NCBI GenBank assembly: GCA_011526105.1
Contig: WYAZ01000178.1
Location: 1-64,000, forward strand
Origin: Deltaproteobacteria bacterium
GTDB taxonomy: Bacteria; Myxococcota; Kuafuiibacteriia; Kuafuiibacteriales; Kuafuiibacteriaceae
Direction of reading: 5' to 3'
DNA length: 64,000 nucleotides
Below, piece after piece: positions 42,393 to 51,947 of the stretch. Within the stretch, counting starts at the first letter, position 1. Each line of letters opens with the position of its first letter. The notes under the pieces were generated by a model. It had not been told where the DNA came from. It saw only the letters and a program-made list of their open reading frames with translations, and made no database searches. The position numbers and the translations under genes are program-made.

Positions 42393-44669
42393 ATGGAAGC
42401 GGAGCAGGTTCTCAAGGTCCTCCGTCGCGTGGATTTGCTCGATGGTGTCTCCGAGGACACGCTCGCCGAACTGTCTCGAATCGGCAAGGAAGTCCTCGTC
42501 CATTCGAACGAGTACGTGGTCCGTCAGAGCGAGTACGGAGACACCTTCTACGTGGTGCTCGCCGGCAAGGTGGCGGTCGAGCTGGTGGGCGACGATGGAC
42601 GCTCCAAGCAGGTCGCCGCGCTCAACCCCGGGGAGTACTTCGGCGAGCTCGCGATGGTCGGTCATGGGGAGCGCAGCGCCTCGGTACGAAGTCTCATGGA
42701 CAGTCGCCTCCTGGAGCTCCGCCAAATCCCGTTTCAATCCGCCCTCAAGAAGCACCGCCAGGTAAAGACGCGCCTCGAGGCCGCCTATTCACGCCGGGCC
42801 CTGTCCTCCATGGTTCGGAGGAGCCGCTACTTCGGCGGACTCCCGGAAGAGACCCTCAACGAGCTCGTCGACAGCTCCACCGTCGCCGATCACAAGAAGG
42901 GCGATCTCATCATCGAAGAGGGTGGATCAGCACAGAAGTTCTACGTGATCCGGAGCGGCTTTGTCCGTGTCACTCGTCGCACCGGACCCAACGACGAGCA
43001 CGAGATCCTCGCCTACCTGGGACCAGACGACTTCTTTGGTGATCAGGAGCTCGCCGCCGCCAACGCGAGCTATCAAACCTCCGTCGTCGCGCTCGAACCG
43101 GTGCAGCTCATGGCGGTGCCTCGCGCCACATTCTGGCGCCTCTATCAGAAGCACCCGGATGTCTTCGCCGAGTTCCGGCGCTACGAGCTCACACGTCAAG
43201 CGGGCCAGTCGATCCTTCAGAACAGCGCCACGAGCATGGCCTTCGTGAAGGACATGCTCGAGGCCGGGCTTGGCCAAGCACGTTCGGCGCTCATCATCGA
43301 CATGGACCACTGCGTGCGTTGCGGCAACTGCGTGCAGGCCTGCGACGATCTCCACGGCTTCTCTCGTCTCGCGAGGCGCGGCAAACGCATGACCCGCCGG
43401 GTCAACCTCGAGTCTGCCCGTCACGAGCACCTCTACTTCCCCACGAGCTGCCTCCAGTGCGCGACCCCGGAGTGTATGGTCGGCTGTCCGACCGGCGCGA
43501 TCTCGCGTGACCCCGGCGGCGAGGTCTTCATCCGCGACACCTGCATCGGCTGCGGAAGCTGCGCCCGGAACTGCGACTTCGGAAACATCTCGATGGCCCA
43601 GGTGCGAGAGGAGGAGAGCTTCTCTCTGCTCGGTCGGGCAAAGACGGCCGAAGAATCGACGAGCACGGACGAGTCTGGAGGCAAGGAGGTCTCCTTGCTC
43701 GCGGTGAAGTGCGATGTCTGCTTCCAGCGCGACTATGCCGCCTGCGTCTACAACTGCCCGACGCAAGCCATCTTGCGCATCGACCCTCGGGCCTACTTCG
43801 AGGAGCTCAAACGCATCGCGCCTCGAGCCTCGACCCAGACCAAGGGTGCAGAACCCATCAAGACTCAGCTCGAGCGGCCGTCCCGCTGGCTCGACGGCGT
43901 CCTCCAGGTGCTCGCGCTCGTGCTCGCCGTGGGGGGTGGTCTTCATCTCTACCGGCGCCTCGGAGCGGACGCGGTGGCCCAGATGGACATCTCCACCGGT
44001 GTGGCGAGCACGGTCGTGTTCGTGCTCCTCGGCGCGCTCGGCGCCCGGAAGCGCATTCGTACTCGCGCGCTCGGCTCGCTGTTTGGGTGGGCTCGCATCC
44101 ACGCCATCCTCGGCGGGCTCTTCGTCGGCCTGGTGCTCTTTCACGCGGGATACGCGGCGACGAGCGTGCTGACCGCCACCCTGCTCGCTACGATCCTTCT
44201 CGTCTCTTTGCTCGGCGTCGCCGGTTCAGTGGCTAATGCCGTGATCCCGCGGATCATCGCGCGCAGTCAGGAGGAGTCTCTGTTGCCGGAGGACATCGGG
44301 CCTCGCGTGGAGCTGCTCGAACGAGAGAACACAGAGCTCTTGTACTCTGTCGACGAGCTCAGTCGTGCTCGGGTACAGAAGCAGGTCGACAAGCTCGTGG
44401 TGGGTGGGTGGCAGTGCCTCATCCAAGGTCTCGGGCCCAGCCGCCTCGCGGAGCTGGCCGAGAAGCGCGCCCAGAAGCTTCCCGCCATCGCGGAGCGCGA
44501 ACATGCGGTCTCGGTGCGTGTGGCTCAAAACATCATGACCGCCCGGCTCTATCGAGCTCAGAACGCGGTCGAGACCCTGCTCTTATCCTGGCTGCCCGTG
44601 CATCTGGTCGGTGCGGCGGCCGCGGGACTTCTGCTCGTGGGTCACGTGATCACGTCGCTTCTTTGGTGA
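42393..44669 (+). CDS. cNMP-binding, four-cluster Fe-S membrane oxidoreductase
   Basis: The 758-residue protein has two cyclic-nucleotide-binding folds (about 5-120 and 140-260; PGEYFGELAMVGHGERSASV is the phosphate-binding cassette of the first, and the second has the degenerate GPDDFFGDQELAA). Then come four Cys sets (C307-C317, C353-C365, C384-C394, C440-C455) as in DmsB/NrfC-type four-cluster ferredoxins. From about 500 there are membrane helices with His residues (HLYRR, RIHAILGG, FHAGY) and a last helix pair with LPVHLVGA and LVGHVIT, resembling a b-haem module. Electrons would pass between a cytoplasmic donor, the clusters and membrane haems, under cAMP/cGMP control. Haem binding is inferred. 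Confidence 0.8.
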   Translation: MEAEQVLKVLRRVDLLDGVSEDTLAELSRIGKEVLVHSNEYVVRQSEYGDTFYVVLAGKVAVELVGDDGRSKQVAALNPGEYFGELAMVGHGERSASVRSLMDSRLLELRQIPFQSALKKHRQVKTRLEAAYSRRALSSMVRRSRYFGGLPEETLNELVDSSTVADHKKGDLIIEEGGSAQKFYVIRSGFVRVTRRTGPNDEHEILAYLGPDDFFGDQELAAANASYQTSVVALEPVQLMAVPRATFWRLYQKHPDVFAEFRRYELTRQAGQSILQNSATSMAFVKDMLEAGLGQARSALIIDMDHCVRCGNCVQACDDLHGFSRLARRGKRMTRRVNLESARHEHLYFPTSCLQCATPECMVGCPTGAISRDPGGEVFIRDTCIGCGSCARNCDFGNISMAQVREEESFSLLGRAKTAEESTSTDESGGKEVSLLAVKCDVCFQRDYAACVYNCPTQAILRIDPRAYFEELKRIAPRASTQTKGAEPIKTQLERPSRWLDGVLQVLALVLAVGGGLHLYRRLGADAVAQMDISTGVASTVVFVLLGALGARKRIRTRALGSLFGWARIHAILGGLFVGLVLFHAGYAATSVLTATLLATILLVSLLGVAGSVANAVIPRIIARSQEESLLPEDIGPRVELLERENTELLYSVDELSRARVQKQVDKLVVGGWQCLIQGLGPSRLAELAEKRAQKLPAIAEREHAVSVRVAQNIMTARLYRAQNAVETLLLSWLPVHLVGAAAAGLLLVGHVITSLLW

Positions 44670-44673
44670 TTGA

Positions 44674-46425
44674 ATGTTTGTGCTCGAGGTGACCAACGGA
44701 CCACGGAAGGGACAAGCGCTCGGCTTGCGGTTCGGCCTGCAGATCATCATCGGGCGCGGCCGGGGTGCACAGCTCCTCTTTGACGACGAGGCGGTGTCCG
44801 CGCGGCACGCTCAGGTCGACTGGGACGACCAGGGCTTCGGCCTGACCGACCTAGGCAGCCGCAACGGGACCTTTCTGAACGGACATCGAGTCGAAGGGCG
44901 CTCTGGCCTCAAGGTGGGCGACATCCTGCAGGTCGGCGCCCATCTGTTGCAGCTCAAGGAGAGTGAGGCCGACTTCGTCGCGGAGCCGACGCAATTGGGT
45001 GAGGCGCCGGTCAAGATCCTCGCCTTCACCACCATCGCCACGAAGGTCATCCCCAAGCAGATCCTTCACCCTTCGGCGTTACCTCCCGCGGGCCCCAATG
45101 GGGGCATGCTCGCGCTGGGTCCGCAGGCGACGATGATGACCGCGGGTCCAGCCGAGTATCGTGTCGACGCGGGCGATGTGAGCTTAACGGCCGAGCTCGC
45201 ACGACGCCTCGGGAGCGACGCCAGTCTCCGTGTGCTCGTGCATGTGGCCGGTCGCTTCGATCCGTTTGCCACGCTGCCTGTAAGCATCGGGCGCGAACAC
45301 GGCAACGAGATTGCACTCGAAGACCCTGCGCTGAGCCTCAAGCACGCGGTGATCGACCATCGCGACGCGGCCTTCGTGGTCCGTGACCTTGGCTCTTCGA
45401 ACGGGACCTTCGTCAACGGTGCGCGAGTCGTGATCCAGAAGCTCAGCAACGGCGATGTCATCGGCATCGGAGGCCACACCTTGCTGGTTGTGACGAGTGG
45501 TGCCGGACTGGGTCTCGTGGTGAGTGCGCCCTCTGCGACCGCGCCTGAAGGCACGGCGCGCGACGCGCAGTCTCTCGGCGTGATCAATGCGCCGTTGGCC
45601 GCCGCCCCGAGGAAGAAGCGGCGCGCCCGAGATCTGGTCTGGTTCGCGACCTCCGACCTGGATCGGGGCGTGTACCGGGCTCGCAGCGCGCTCATCGCGC
45701 TGTTCGTCGCGGTCGCGGCGACCACCTGGATGCTCGCGGACGGGGACTCGGAGACCCTCGCCGGCGGTCGTCTCATGACCCCGCACGAGTCCGAGTCGTT
45801 CCTCGTCCAGGCGGAGGCCCGCGGAGTCGGACGCTGCTCGAGCTGCCACGTAGGGCTCGGCCGGATCTCGGCAGTGAAGTGCTTCGACTGTCACGAGGAC
45901 AGCCGCCCCACGGAAGGTCACGTGAAGGCCGAGCTGCTCTGTCAAGACTGCCACCAAGACCATCAAGGGACCGACTTCCGCGCGGCCGGTTGGGCGGCGC
46001 TCGACTGCAAGCGTTGCCATCAGAGGCCCCACGAGGTCCTGGTTCGGACCCAGCCACAGCTCGTCGCGAGCTTCAGACCGGACGCAGAGGCGACGGTCGA
46101 CTTTCATCTCTTGCACCACGTGGACGAGAAGATCGGATGCACGTCCTGTCACGGCGAGCTCAGCCTGACCGAGCGCGGCGTGCGGGGAAGCTGCGGGCAG
46201 TGTCACGCGCCTGACGAGGTCGCGCCGACCGACTGCCACCAGTGCCATCGCGCGCATCCGGAGCAAGACCGCCCCATCCACTTCGCGTCCGCCGCCCCCA
46301 CCGAACCGCCTCGGTTTGCCTACCGTGCGCTTGCCTACGTGGGGGTGCTCATCTTTGGTCCGTTCTTGCTCGCAGGGCTCATCCCTCGCCGCCGAAAGGT
46401 CAGTCTCACGGAGCCGGAGAGCTGA
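44674..46425 (+). CDS. double-FHA, seven-haem membrane cytochrome c
   Basis: The 583-residue protein has two FHA domains (about 1-95: GRG, SARH, GSRNGTFLNG; about 185-275: GREHGN, SLKH, GSSNGTFVNG), which bind phosphothreonine. A KKRRAR stretch and a membrane helix (about 337-356) follow. Then seven CXXCH haem motifs lie from about 388 to 525 (CSSCH, CFDCH, CQDCH, CKRCH, CTSCH, CGQCH, CHQCH), and a second helix (about 553-570) before RRRK. So FHA domains face the cytoplasm and haems the periplasm. The gap to the upstream gene is only 4 bases. It may sense phosphoproteins and tune electron flow. Confidence 0.82.
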   Translation: MFVLEVTNGPRKGQALGLRFGLQIIIGRGRGAQLLFDDEAVSARHAQVDWDDQGFGLTDLGSRNGTFLNGHRVEGRSGLKVGDILQVGAHLLQLKESEADFVAEPTQLGEAPVKILAFTTIATKVIPKQILHPSALPPAGPNGGMLALGPQATMMTAGPAEYRVDAGDVSLTAELARRLGSDASLRVLVHVAGRFDPFATLPVSIGREHGNEIALEDPALSLKHAVIDHRDAAFVVRDLGSSNGTFVNGARVVIQKLSNGDVIGIGGHTLLVVTSGAGLGLVVSAPSATAPEGTARDAQSLGVINAPLAAAPRKKRRARDLVWFATSDLDRGVYRARSALIALFVAVAATTWMLADGDSETLAGGRLMTPHESESFLVQAEARGVGRCSSCHVGLGRISAVKCFDCHEDSRPTEGHVKAELLCQDCHQDHQGTDFRAAGWAALDCKRCHQRPHEVLVRTQPQLVASFRPDAEATVDFHLLHHVDEKIGCTSCHGELSLTERGVRGSCGQCHAPDEVAPTDCHQCHRAHPEQDRPIHFASAAPTEPPRFAYRALAYVGVLIFGPFLLAGLIPRRRKVSLTEPES

Positions 46426-46985
46426 TGCGACGTCTGTTTGTGGCGTTCGAGCTCCCGTCCGAGGTGCGGTCGCAGCTTCGCGCCGCTCTTCCATCCATCG
46501 CCGGCGGTCGACCGGTGAAGCCAGAACTCATGCACGTGACCCTCCGCTTCGCCGGTGAACTCGATGAGGAGACCGCGACGCAGCTCGAGTCGATGCTCGA
46601 GGCGGTTACCGTCCCACAGCACGCGCTGAGCTTCGCCCGAGCCGGCACCTTTCCGTCCGCCGACAGTGGTCGTCCCCCGGGGGTGCTCTTCCTTGGCCTC
46701 GAGCGCGCGCCCGAGCTACTTAGGCTCCAGGCCGAGATCGATGACGCGGTGGAGGCGTGTGGTCAGCCTCGCGAGGCCCGCGCGTTTCTGCCGCACGTCA
46801 CCGTCGCCCGCTTGAAGAATCCCCCTGCGTCGCAGGTGCAACGCGGGATCGCCGCGCTCGAGCAACTCCAGCTTCCCCAGGTGATCGTTCGAGACTTCGT
46901 CCTCTTCGAGAGCGTGCTGGGCAGCGCGGGGAGCACCTATCGCGAACTTCGGCGCTACGCTCTTTCTCCCTCGGCGGCCGAGTGA
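46425..46985 (+). CDS. thpR: RNA 2',3'-cyclic phosphodiesterase (ThpR/LigT-like)
   Basis: The 186-residue protein has the twin HxTx motifs of the 2H family: HVTLRF and HVTVAR, which act together on RNA cyclic phosphate ends. Length and the MRRLFVAFELP start match ThpR. Its ATG shares an A with the upstream stop (TGATG), so it is likely co-translated with the FHA/haem gene, though function gives no link. Confidence 0.9.
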   Translation: MRRLFVAFELPSEVRSQLRAALPSIAGGRPVKPELMHVTLRFAGELDEETATQLESMLEAVTVPQHALSFARAGTFPSADSGRPPGVLFLGLERAPELLRLQAEIDDAVEACGQPREARAFLPHVTVARLKNPPASQVQRGIAALEQLQLPQVIVRDFVLFESVLGSAGSTYRELRRYALSPSAAE

Positions 46986-47000
46986 TATAGGCCGAGCCCC

Positions 47001-48407
47001 ATGAAGATGTTCGTCGCCCGTGGAGGCGCCTCCGCACGCCCGCTGCACATCGTTCCCCTCACGGGCTTTGCCGCCTGGCGGAAGCAGCAGAGCAAAGGCA
47101 TCAAGTCTTGGCTCTCGAGCACCGGCTTCGAACCCAAGGCCGGCGCGATCTCGGTCTTGCCCGGCAAGGACGGAAAGGTGCTCGCGGCCTTGTTCGTGAC
47201 GAACGGCGAAGACGATCTCTACAGCTTTGGCGCGCTCGCCACCGCTCTGCCGCCCGGGCGCTATCAGATCGCGAGCAAGCTCAGCCCCGAATCCGCCGAG
47301 CGCGCCGCGCTCGGCTTTGGTCTTGGGACGTACCGCTTCGAGCGCTACAAGAGCAAACCCAACGGAAAGAAGCCGGTCGAGCTCGTGTGGCCGGCGGGCG
47401 CCGACCGTGCGCGTGTCACCGCCTTGCTCGAAGGGACCTTCCTCGTCCGAGATCTGATCAACACCCCGGCGGAAGACATGGGTCCCAGCCAGCTCGAGCA
47501 GGCCGCCAAGGCGCTCACCAAAGAGCTCGGCGGGCGCATGAAGACCGTGGTGGGTCAGAAGTTGCTCACGGACAACTATCCCGCGATTCACGCGGTGGGC
47601 CGGGCTTCTGACGATGAACCGCGCCTTCTCGATCTCTACTTCGGCTCGGAGAAACATCCCAAGGTCACGCTCGTGGGTAAGGGTGTCTGCTTCGATACCG
47701 GAGGGCTCGACATCAAAGCCTCCTCGGGCATGCTGACGATGAAGAAAGACATGGGCGGTGCGGCTCATGTTCTCGGGTTGGCGCTCGCGCTCGTGAAGAC
47801 GAAGCTGCCCATTCGGCTGCGGGTCTTGATCCCCGCAGTGGAGAACAACATCGCGGGCAACGCTTATCGGCCGCTCGATGTCCTAAAGACCCGCAAAGGT
47901 ATCACGATCGAGGTCGGCAACACCGACGCCGAGGGGCGGATCATCCTCGCGGACGCGCTCGCAGAAGCGGCCTCCGAGAGGCCGGAGATCATCATCGACT
48001 TCGCGACTCTCACTGGCGCGGCGCGGGTGGCTCTGGGCGCAGACGTCCCGGTGTTGTTCTCGAACGACAAAGACTGGGCTGAGTCGCTCCTCGATGCCAG
48101 TCGGCGGAGCGCCGATCTCCTCTGGGAGCTCCCGCTCTTTCAAGACTACAAGCGCCTGCTCGAGAGCAAGGTGGCCGATCTCAACAACACCGCGCGCCAG
48201 CCCTACGGGGGCGCCATCACCGCCGCGCTCTTCCTCGAGCACTTCGTCGAGGCCGACACCCCCTGGGCTCACATCGACGTCATGGCATGGAACGTAGAAG
48301 CTCGGCCGGGCCGACCGGTGGGCGGAGAAGCCATGGGGCTTCGCGCGGTGTACCAGGCGCTGGCGGAGCGCTACAGCGGCAAGACCGAGTCCGGCGCCTC
48401 CCGATAG
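47001..48407 (+). CDS. pepA: leucyl aminopeptidase, peptidase M17
   Basis: The 468-residue enzyme has the M17 core: KGVCFDTGGLDIKASSGML, KKDMGGAAHVLG and NTDAEGRIILADAL, which hold the two metals and catalytic Lys/Arg. It removes N-terminal amino acids from peptides in the cytoplasm. The N-terminal domain fits the shorter members (about 460-500 aa). The gene's last 37 bases overlap the convergent glyoxalase II gene. Confidence 0.93.
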   Translation: MKMFVARGGASARPLHIVPLTGFAAWRKQQSKGIKSWLSSTGFEPKAGAISVLPGKDGKVLAALFVTNGEDDLYSFGALATALPPGRYQIASKLSPESAERAALGFGLGTYRFERYKSKPNGKKPVELVWPAGADRARVTALLEGTFLVRDLINTPAEDMGPSQLEQAAKALTKELGGRMKTVVGQKLLTDNYPAIHAVGRASDDEPRLLDLYFGSEKHPKVTLVGKGVCFDTGGLDIKASSGMLTMKKDMGGAAHVLGLALALVKTKLPIRLRVLIPAVENNIAGNAYRPLDVLKTRKGITIEVGNTDAEGRIILADALAEAASERPEIIIDFATLTGAARVALGADVPVLFSNDKDWAESLLDASRRSADLLWELPLFQDYKRLLESKVADLNNTARQPYGGAITAALFLEHFVEADTPWAHIDVMAWNVEARPGRPVGGEAMGLRAVYQALAERYSGKTESGASR

Positions 48408-49228
48408 TGCTTCTCGTCCTTGAGCGCCCTCAGGGCGGTGAACACCGATTCGGGGCCGTCGAGCTGGGCGTTTGGTCGCAAGCGACGCAGCGCTTCGATG
48501 ATCTCCGGCTCGCCGACCCTGAGAAAAGGGTTCGTGGCGAGCTCCTCTCTGATCGTGCTGGGGAGCGACGACTCGCCCCGGTCGCGTTGCGCCCAGACGC
48601 GACGGATTCGCTCCGCGAGTCGCAGGTTGCCTGGCTCCACCGACCAAGCAAAACGCAAGTTGTCTTGCGTATACTCGTGCGCGCAGCAGACTCGGGTCTC
48701 CTCTGGTAGCGCTGCGAGTCTTTGAAGGCTGTCGTGCATCTTGGCGGGCGGTCCATCAAAGAGATAGCCACACCCACCGGCGAAGAGGGTGTCACCACAG
48801 AACAGCAGATCTTCGAAGACGTACGAGAGGTGACGATCGATGTGCCCCTCGGTCCGCATCACCCGTCCCACAACCCCGCCAAACTCGACGCTCGATCCAT
48901 CGTCGACGGGCTCCGTGAGGCCTGGAACGGCAGGGGTTGCTCGAGCGGCGCCGACGACCCGCAGGCTCGAGAGCTGACCGCCTGCTTCGAGCTCGAGGTT
49001 GATGCCGATGTGGTCGCCATGCGTGTGGGTGTTCAGAATCGTCGTGAGCGTGAGGTCGTGCGCCTGGCAGTAGTCGCGGATGGGGCTGGCTTCGGGACCA
49101 TCGACGGCGGCGGCTTGGCCCTTTGCATCTGCCAATAGCCAGACCACGTTGTCCTGCCACACCGGCACTTGATGAATCTCGAGCGCCCCGCTACGACTTC
49201 GAAACGGTGCTTTCGGCGCACGCCTCAT
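48371..49228 (-). CDS. MBL-fold hydrolase, hydroxyacylglutathione hydrolase (glyoxalase II)-like
   Basis: The 285-residue protein has the metal-binding THTHGDHIG, a GHIDRHLSYVF motif (GHTxGH in the canonical form, so the second metal-site Gly is replaced by Arg), LFCGDTLFAGGCGYLFDGPPAKM and CCAHEYTQDNLRFA, all in glyoxalase II order. It should hydrolyse S-lactoylglutathione. A related thioesterase activity cannot be excluded. It converges on pepA with a 37-base overlap and diverges from the lipoprotein gene at 49258. Confidence 0.85.
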   Translation of the reverse strand: MRRAPKAPFRSRSGALEIHQVPVWQDNVVWLLADAKGQAAAVDGPEASPIRDYCQAHDLTLTTILNTHTHGDHIGINLELEAGGQLSSLRVVGAARATPAVPGLTEPVDDGSSVEFGGVVGRVMRTEGHIDRHLSYVFEDLLFCGDTLFAGGCGYLFDGPPAKMHDSLQRLAALPEETRVCCAHEYTQDNLRFAWSVEPGNLRLAERIRRVWAQRDRGESSLPSTIREELATNPFLRVGEPEIIEALRRLRPNAQLDGPESVFTALRALKDEKHYREAPDSVLPL

Positions 49229-49257
49229 GCCGTTCGTGTAGCACGTCTCGGGGACGC

Positions 49258-50625
49258 ATGCTGCGCTGGTGTCTCATGCTCGCCCTCAGCCTGCTTGGGT
49301 GCAGCGATGTGGCCTTCGTGGCGCCTCCGAGTGGCGACGAGGTGAAGACGGAGTTGTACCTGCACCGCCAGGTCGGCTCTGCTTGGATGCACACGCTTCG
49401 CGAGCCCGCCGACGCTGCGCTCACCCTCGAGGATATCGAGGAGGCCTACCTCCTTCAGTACGACGTCCCTCGGACTGAAGTGGAGGGATGGCTCGAAAGC
49501 GGCGGCTTTGAGCGATGCCAGCTGTTGTCCGCCCGGACCTTCGCCCTCGGCTTCGACCCGACCATCGCCTTCTTGCAGACGGAACTTCCGGCCGAGATTC
49601 TCGATCTCGTCTTGCCGGTTCGCTCCGAACTCTGCGTGAGCTGCCGCCCGTTTCGCGCTCGGTCGATCATCTACGAGCGCCCTCCGCCCGGATTTGACTT
49701 GGTGCGAACCGGTGGCCCGAATGCGGTGCTGCCATCCGGGGCGCTGATCGCCAGCGGCATGCCCGGGCATGGGTTCTTTAGGGTGACTCGTGATGACGCG
49801 GTCCGACTGGGCGGTGAAACCGTAGACTACCTGGTAGGTCTCGAGCGCCTGCGCGACGGCCGGTATTTGGCTGCCGATTCATCGCGGCTCATCATCCTCG
49901 AGGTCGATGCTGCGGAGACCACCGTCACTCTCGGACCCACGTACTCGGTCGATGGGCGTCAGGAGGGCAACGGGATCCACACATTCGTGATCTCGGGACC
50001 GGATGAGCCTTCCGATGTGATTGTGGCCGACCTCTTTGGCCGTATTCTCCGGTTCGACGAAGGTATCTGGACGGTCCTGGCTGAGGTGCCCGGGCCGATC
50101 ACACCTCCGCCCAGCAGCGCCTCGATCGTTCGTCTCTCCGCCACGCACATCTACCTAGGCCTCGAGCGACCGGTTATCTATGAACTGAAGGATGGACGTT
50201 TACGGAGTCACGACTTTGGGCGAGGCCGAATCATCACTCTCGCCGCCGTTTCGGGCCTGGGCCTCATCGCCGGGGATGAGTTCGGCGAATCCTTGTTGCT
50301 CCGAGACAGCGTCGTGACCTCGCTCGGATCTGGGGGCCTGCTCGATGATGTCCGCAGCCTCGCGCCGTATCGCGACGGCTTCGTTGCACTGATGCGCGGT
50401 GGGTTCATCGGGCAGTATGCGACTCATCAGGGTGCCTTCTGCCCCGAGACCTCCACCATCCCCGGGGCCCAGAACGCGAGCATGCGCCGCCTGCGCGCAG
50501 TCCCGGAGGGCTTCTTCTGCTCCGACTGCATCCAGTCGAGGGACGGGGGCCCCTACGGTGCCACCTGGCTCCTGACCGACGAGCTGGTAAGTGCTCGAAA
50601 ACAAGCCGGATATCTGTCGCGTTGA
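49258..50625 (+). CDS. lipoprotein of unknown function
   Basis: From ATG 49258 the 455-residue protein has a lipoprotein signal MLRWCLMLALSLLGC (C15). The body is beta-strand-rich (YLVGLERLRDGRYLAAD, VSGLGLIAGDEFGE, GLLDDVRSLAPYRDGFVAL), like the beta-propeller-type lipoproteins elsewhere here, but without the ICGW signature; a CSDC pair lies near the C-terminus. I place it as a more distant relative at best. A longer frame from 49123 would bury the signal. The stop falls in the first palindromic site before the beta-oxidation operon. Confidence 0.7.
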   Translation: MLRWCLMLALSLLGCSDVAFVAPPSGDEVKTELYLHRQVGSAWMHTLREPADAALTLEDIEEAYLLQYDVPRTEVEGWLESGGFERCQLLSARTFALGFDPTIAFLQTELPAEILDLVLPVRSELCVSCRPFRARSIIYERPPPGFDLVRTGGPNAVLPSGALIASGMPGHGFFRVTRDDAVRLGGETVDYLVGLERLRDGRYLAADSSRLIILEVDAAETTVTLGPTYSVDGRQEGNGIHTFVISGPDEPSDVIVADLFGRILRFDEGIWTVLAEVPGPITPPPSSASIVRLSATHIYLGLERPVIYELKDGRLRSHDFGRGRIITLAAVSGLGLIAGDEFGESLLLRDSVVTSLGSGGLLDDVRSLAPYRDGFVALMRGGFIGQYATHQGAFCPETSTIPGAQNASMRRLRAVPEGFFCSDCIQSRDGGPYGATWLLTDELVSARKQAGYLSR

Positions 50626-50689
50626 TTCCCCAGTCAACGCGGCTTGCGCGGATCTGGACCTTCGGCCTATGTCTTGATTTCCGAGTCAA
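50622..50689. promoter_or_regulatory. two palindromic operator-like sites before the beta-oxidation operon
   Basis: TTGATTCCCCAGTCAA (50622-50637) and TTGATTTCCGAGTCAA (50674-50689) differ at two positions, each has inverted arms TTGAYT/AGTCAA, and both are followed by CG. They are 52 bases apart (about five helical turns) and end 33 bases before the thiolase GTG. Two dimer sites on the same face of DNA suggest a repressor that senses acyl-CoA (TetR/FadR style). Regulator not identified. Confidence 0.5.
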
Positions 50690-50721
50690 CGAACCCCGCG
50701 AGACCCCTTGGAGGAAGCCCA

Positions 50722-51927
<1,206 letters not shown>

Positions 51928-51947
51928 TCGCTGAGGAGAATGAGTAC

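Noticed and set aside
42927-44144. 405-residue minus-strand frame opposite the cNMP/Fe-S gene
   Set aside because: GC-rich antisense frame; the plus strand has cNMP folds, 16 cluster cysteines and membrane helices.
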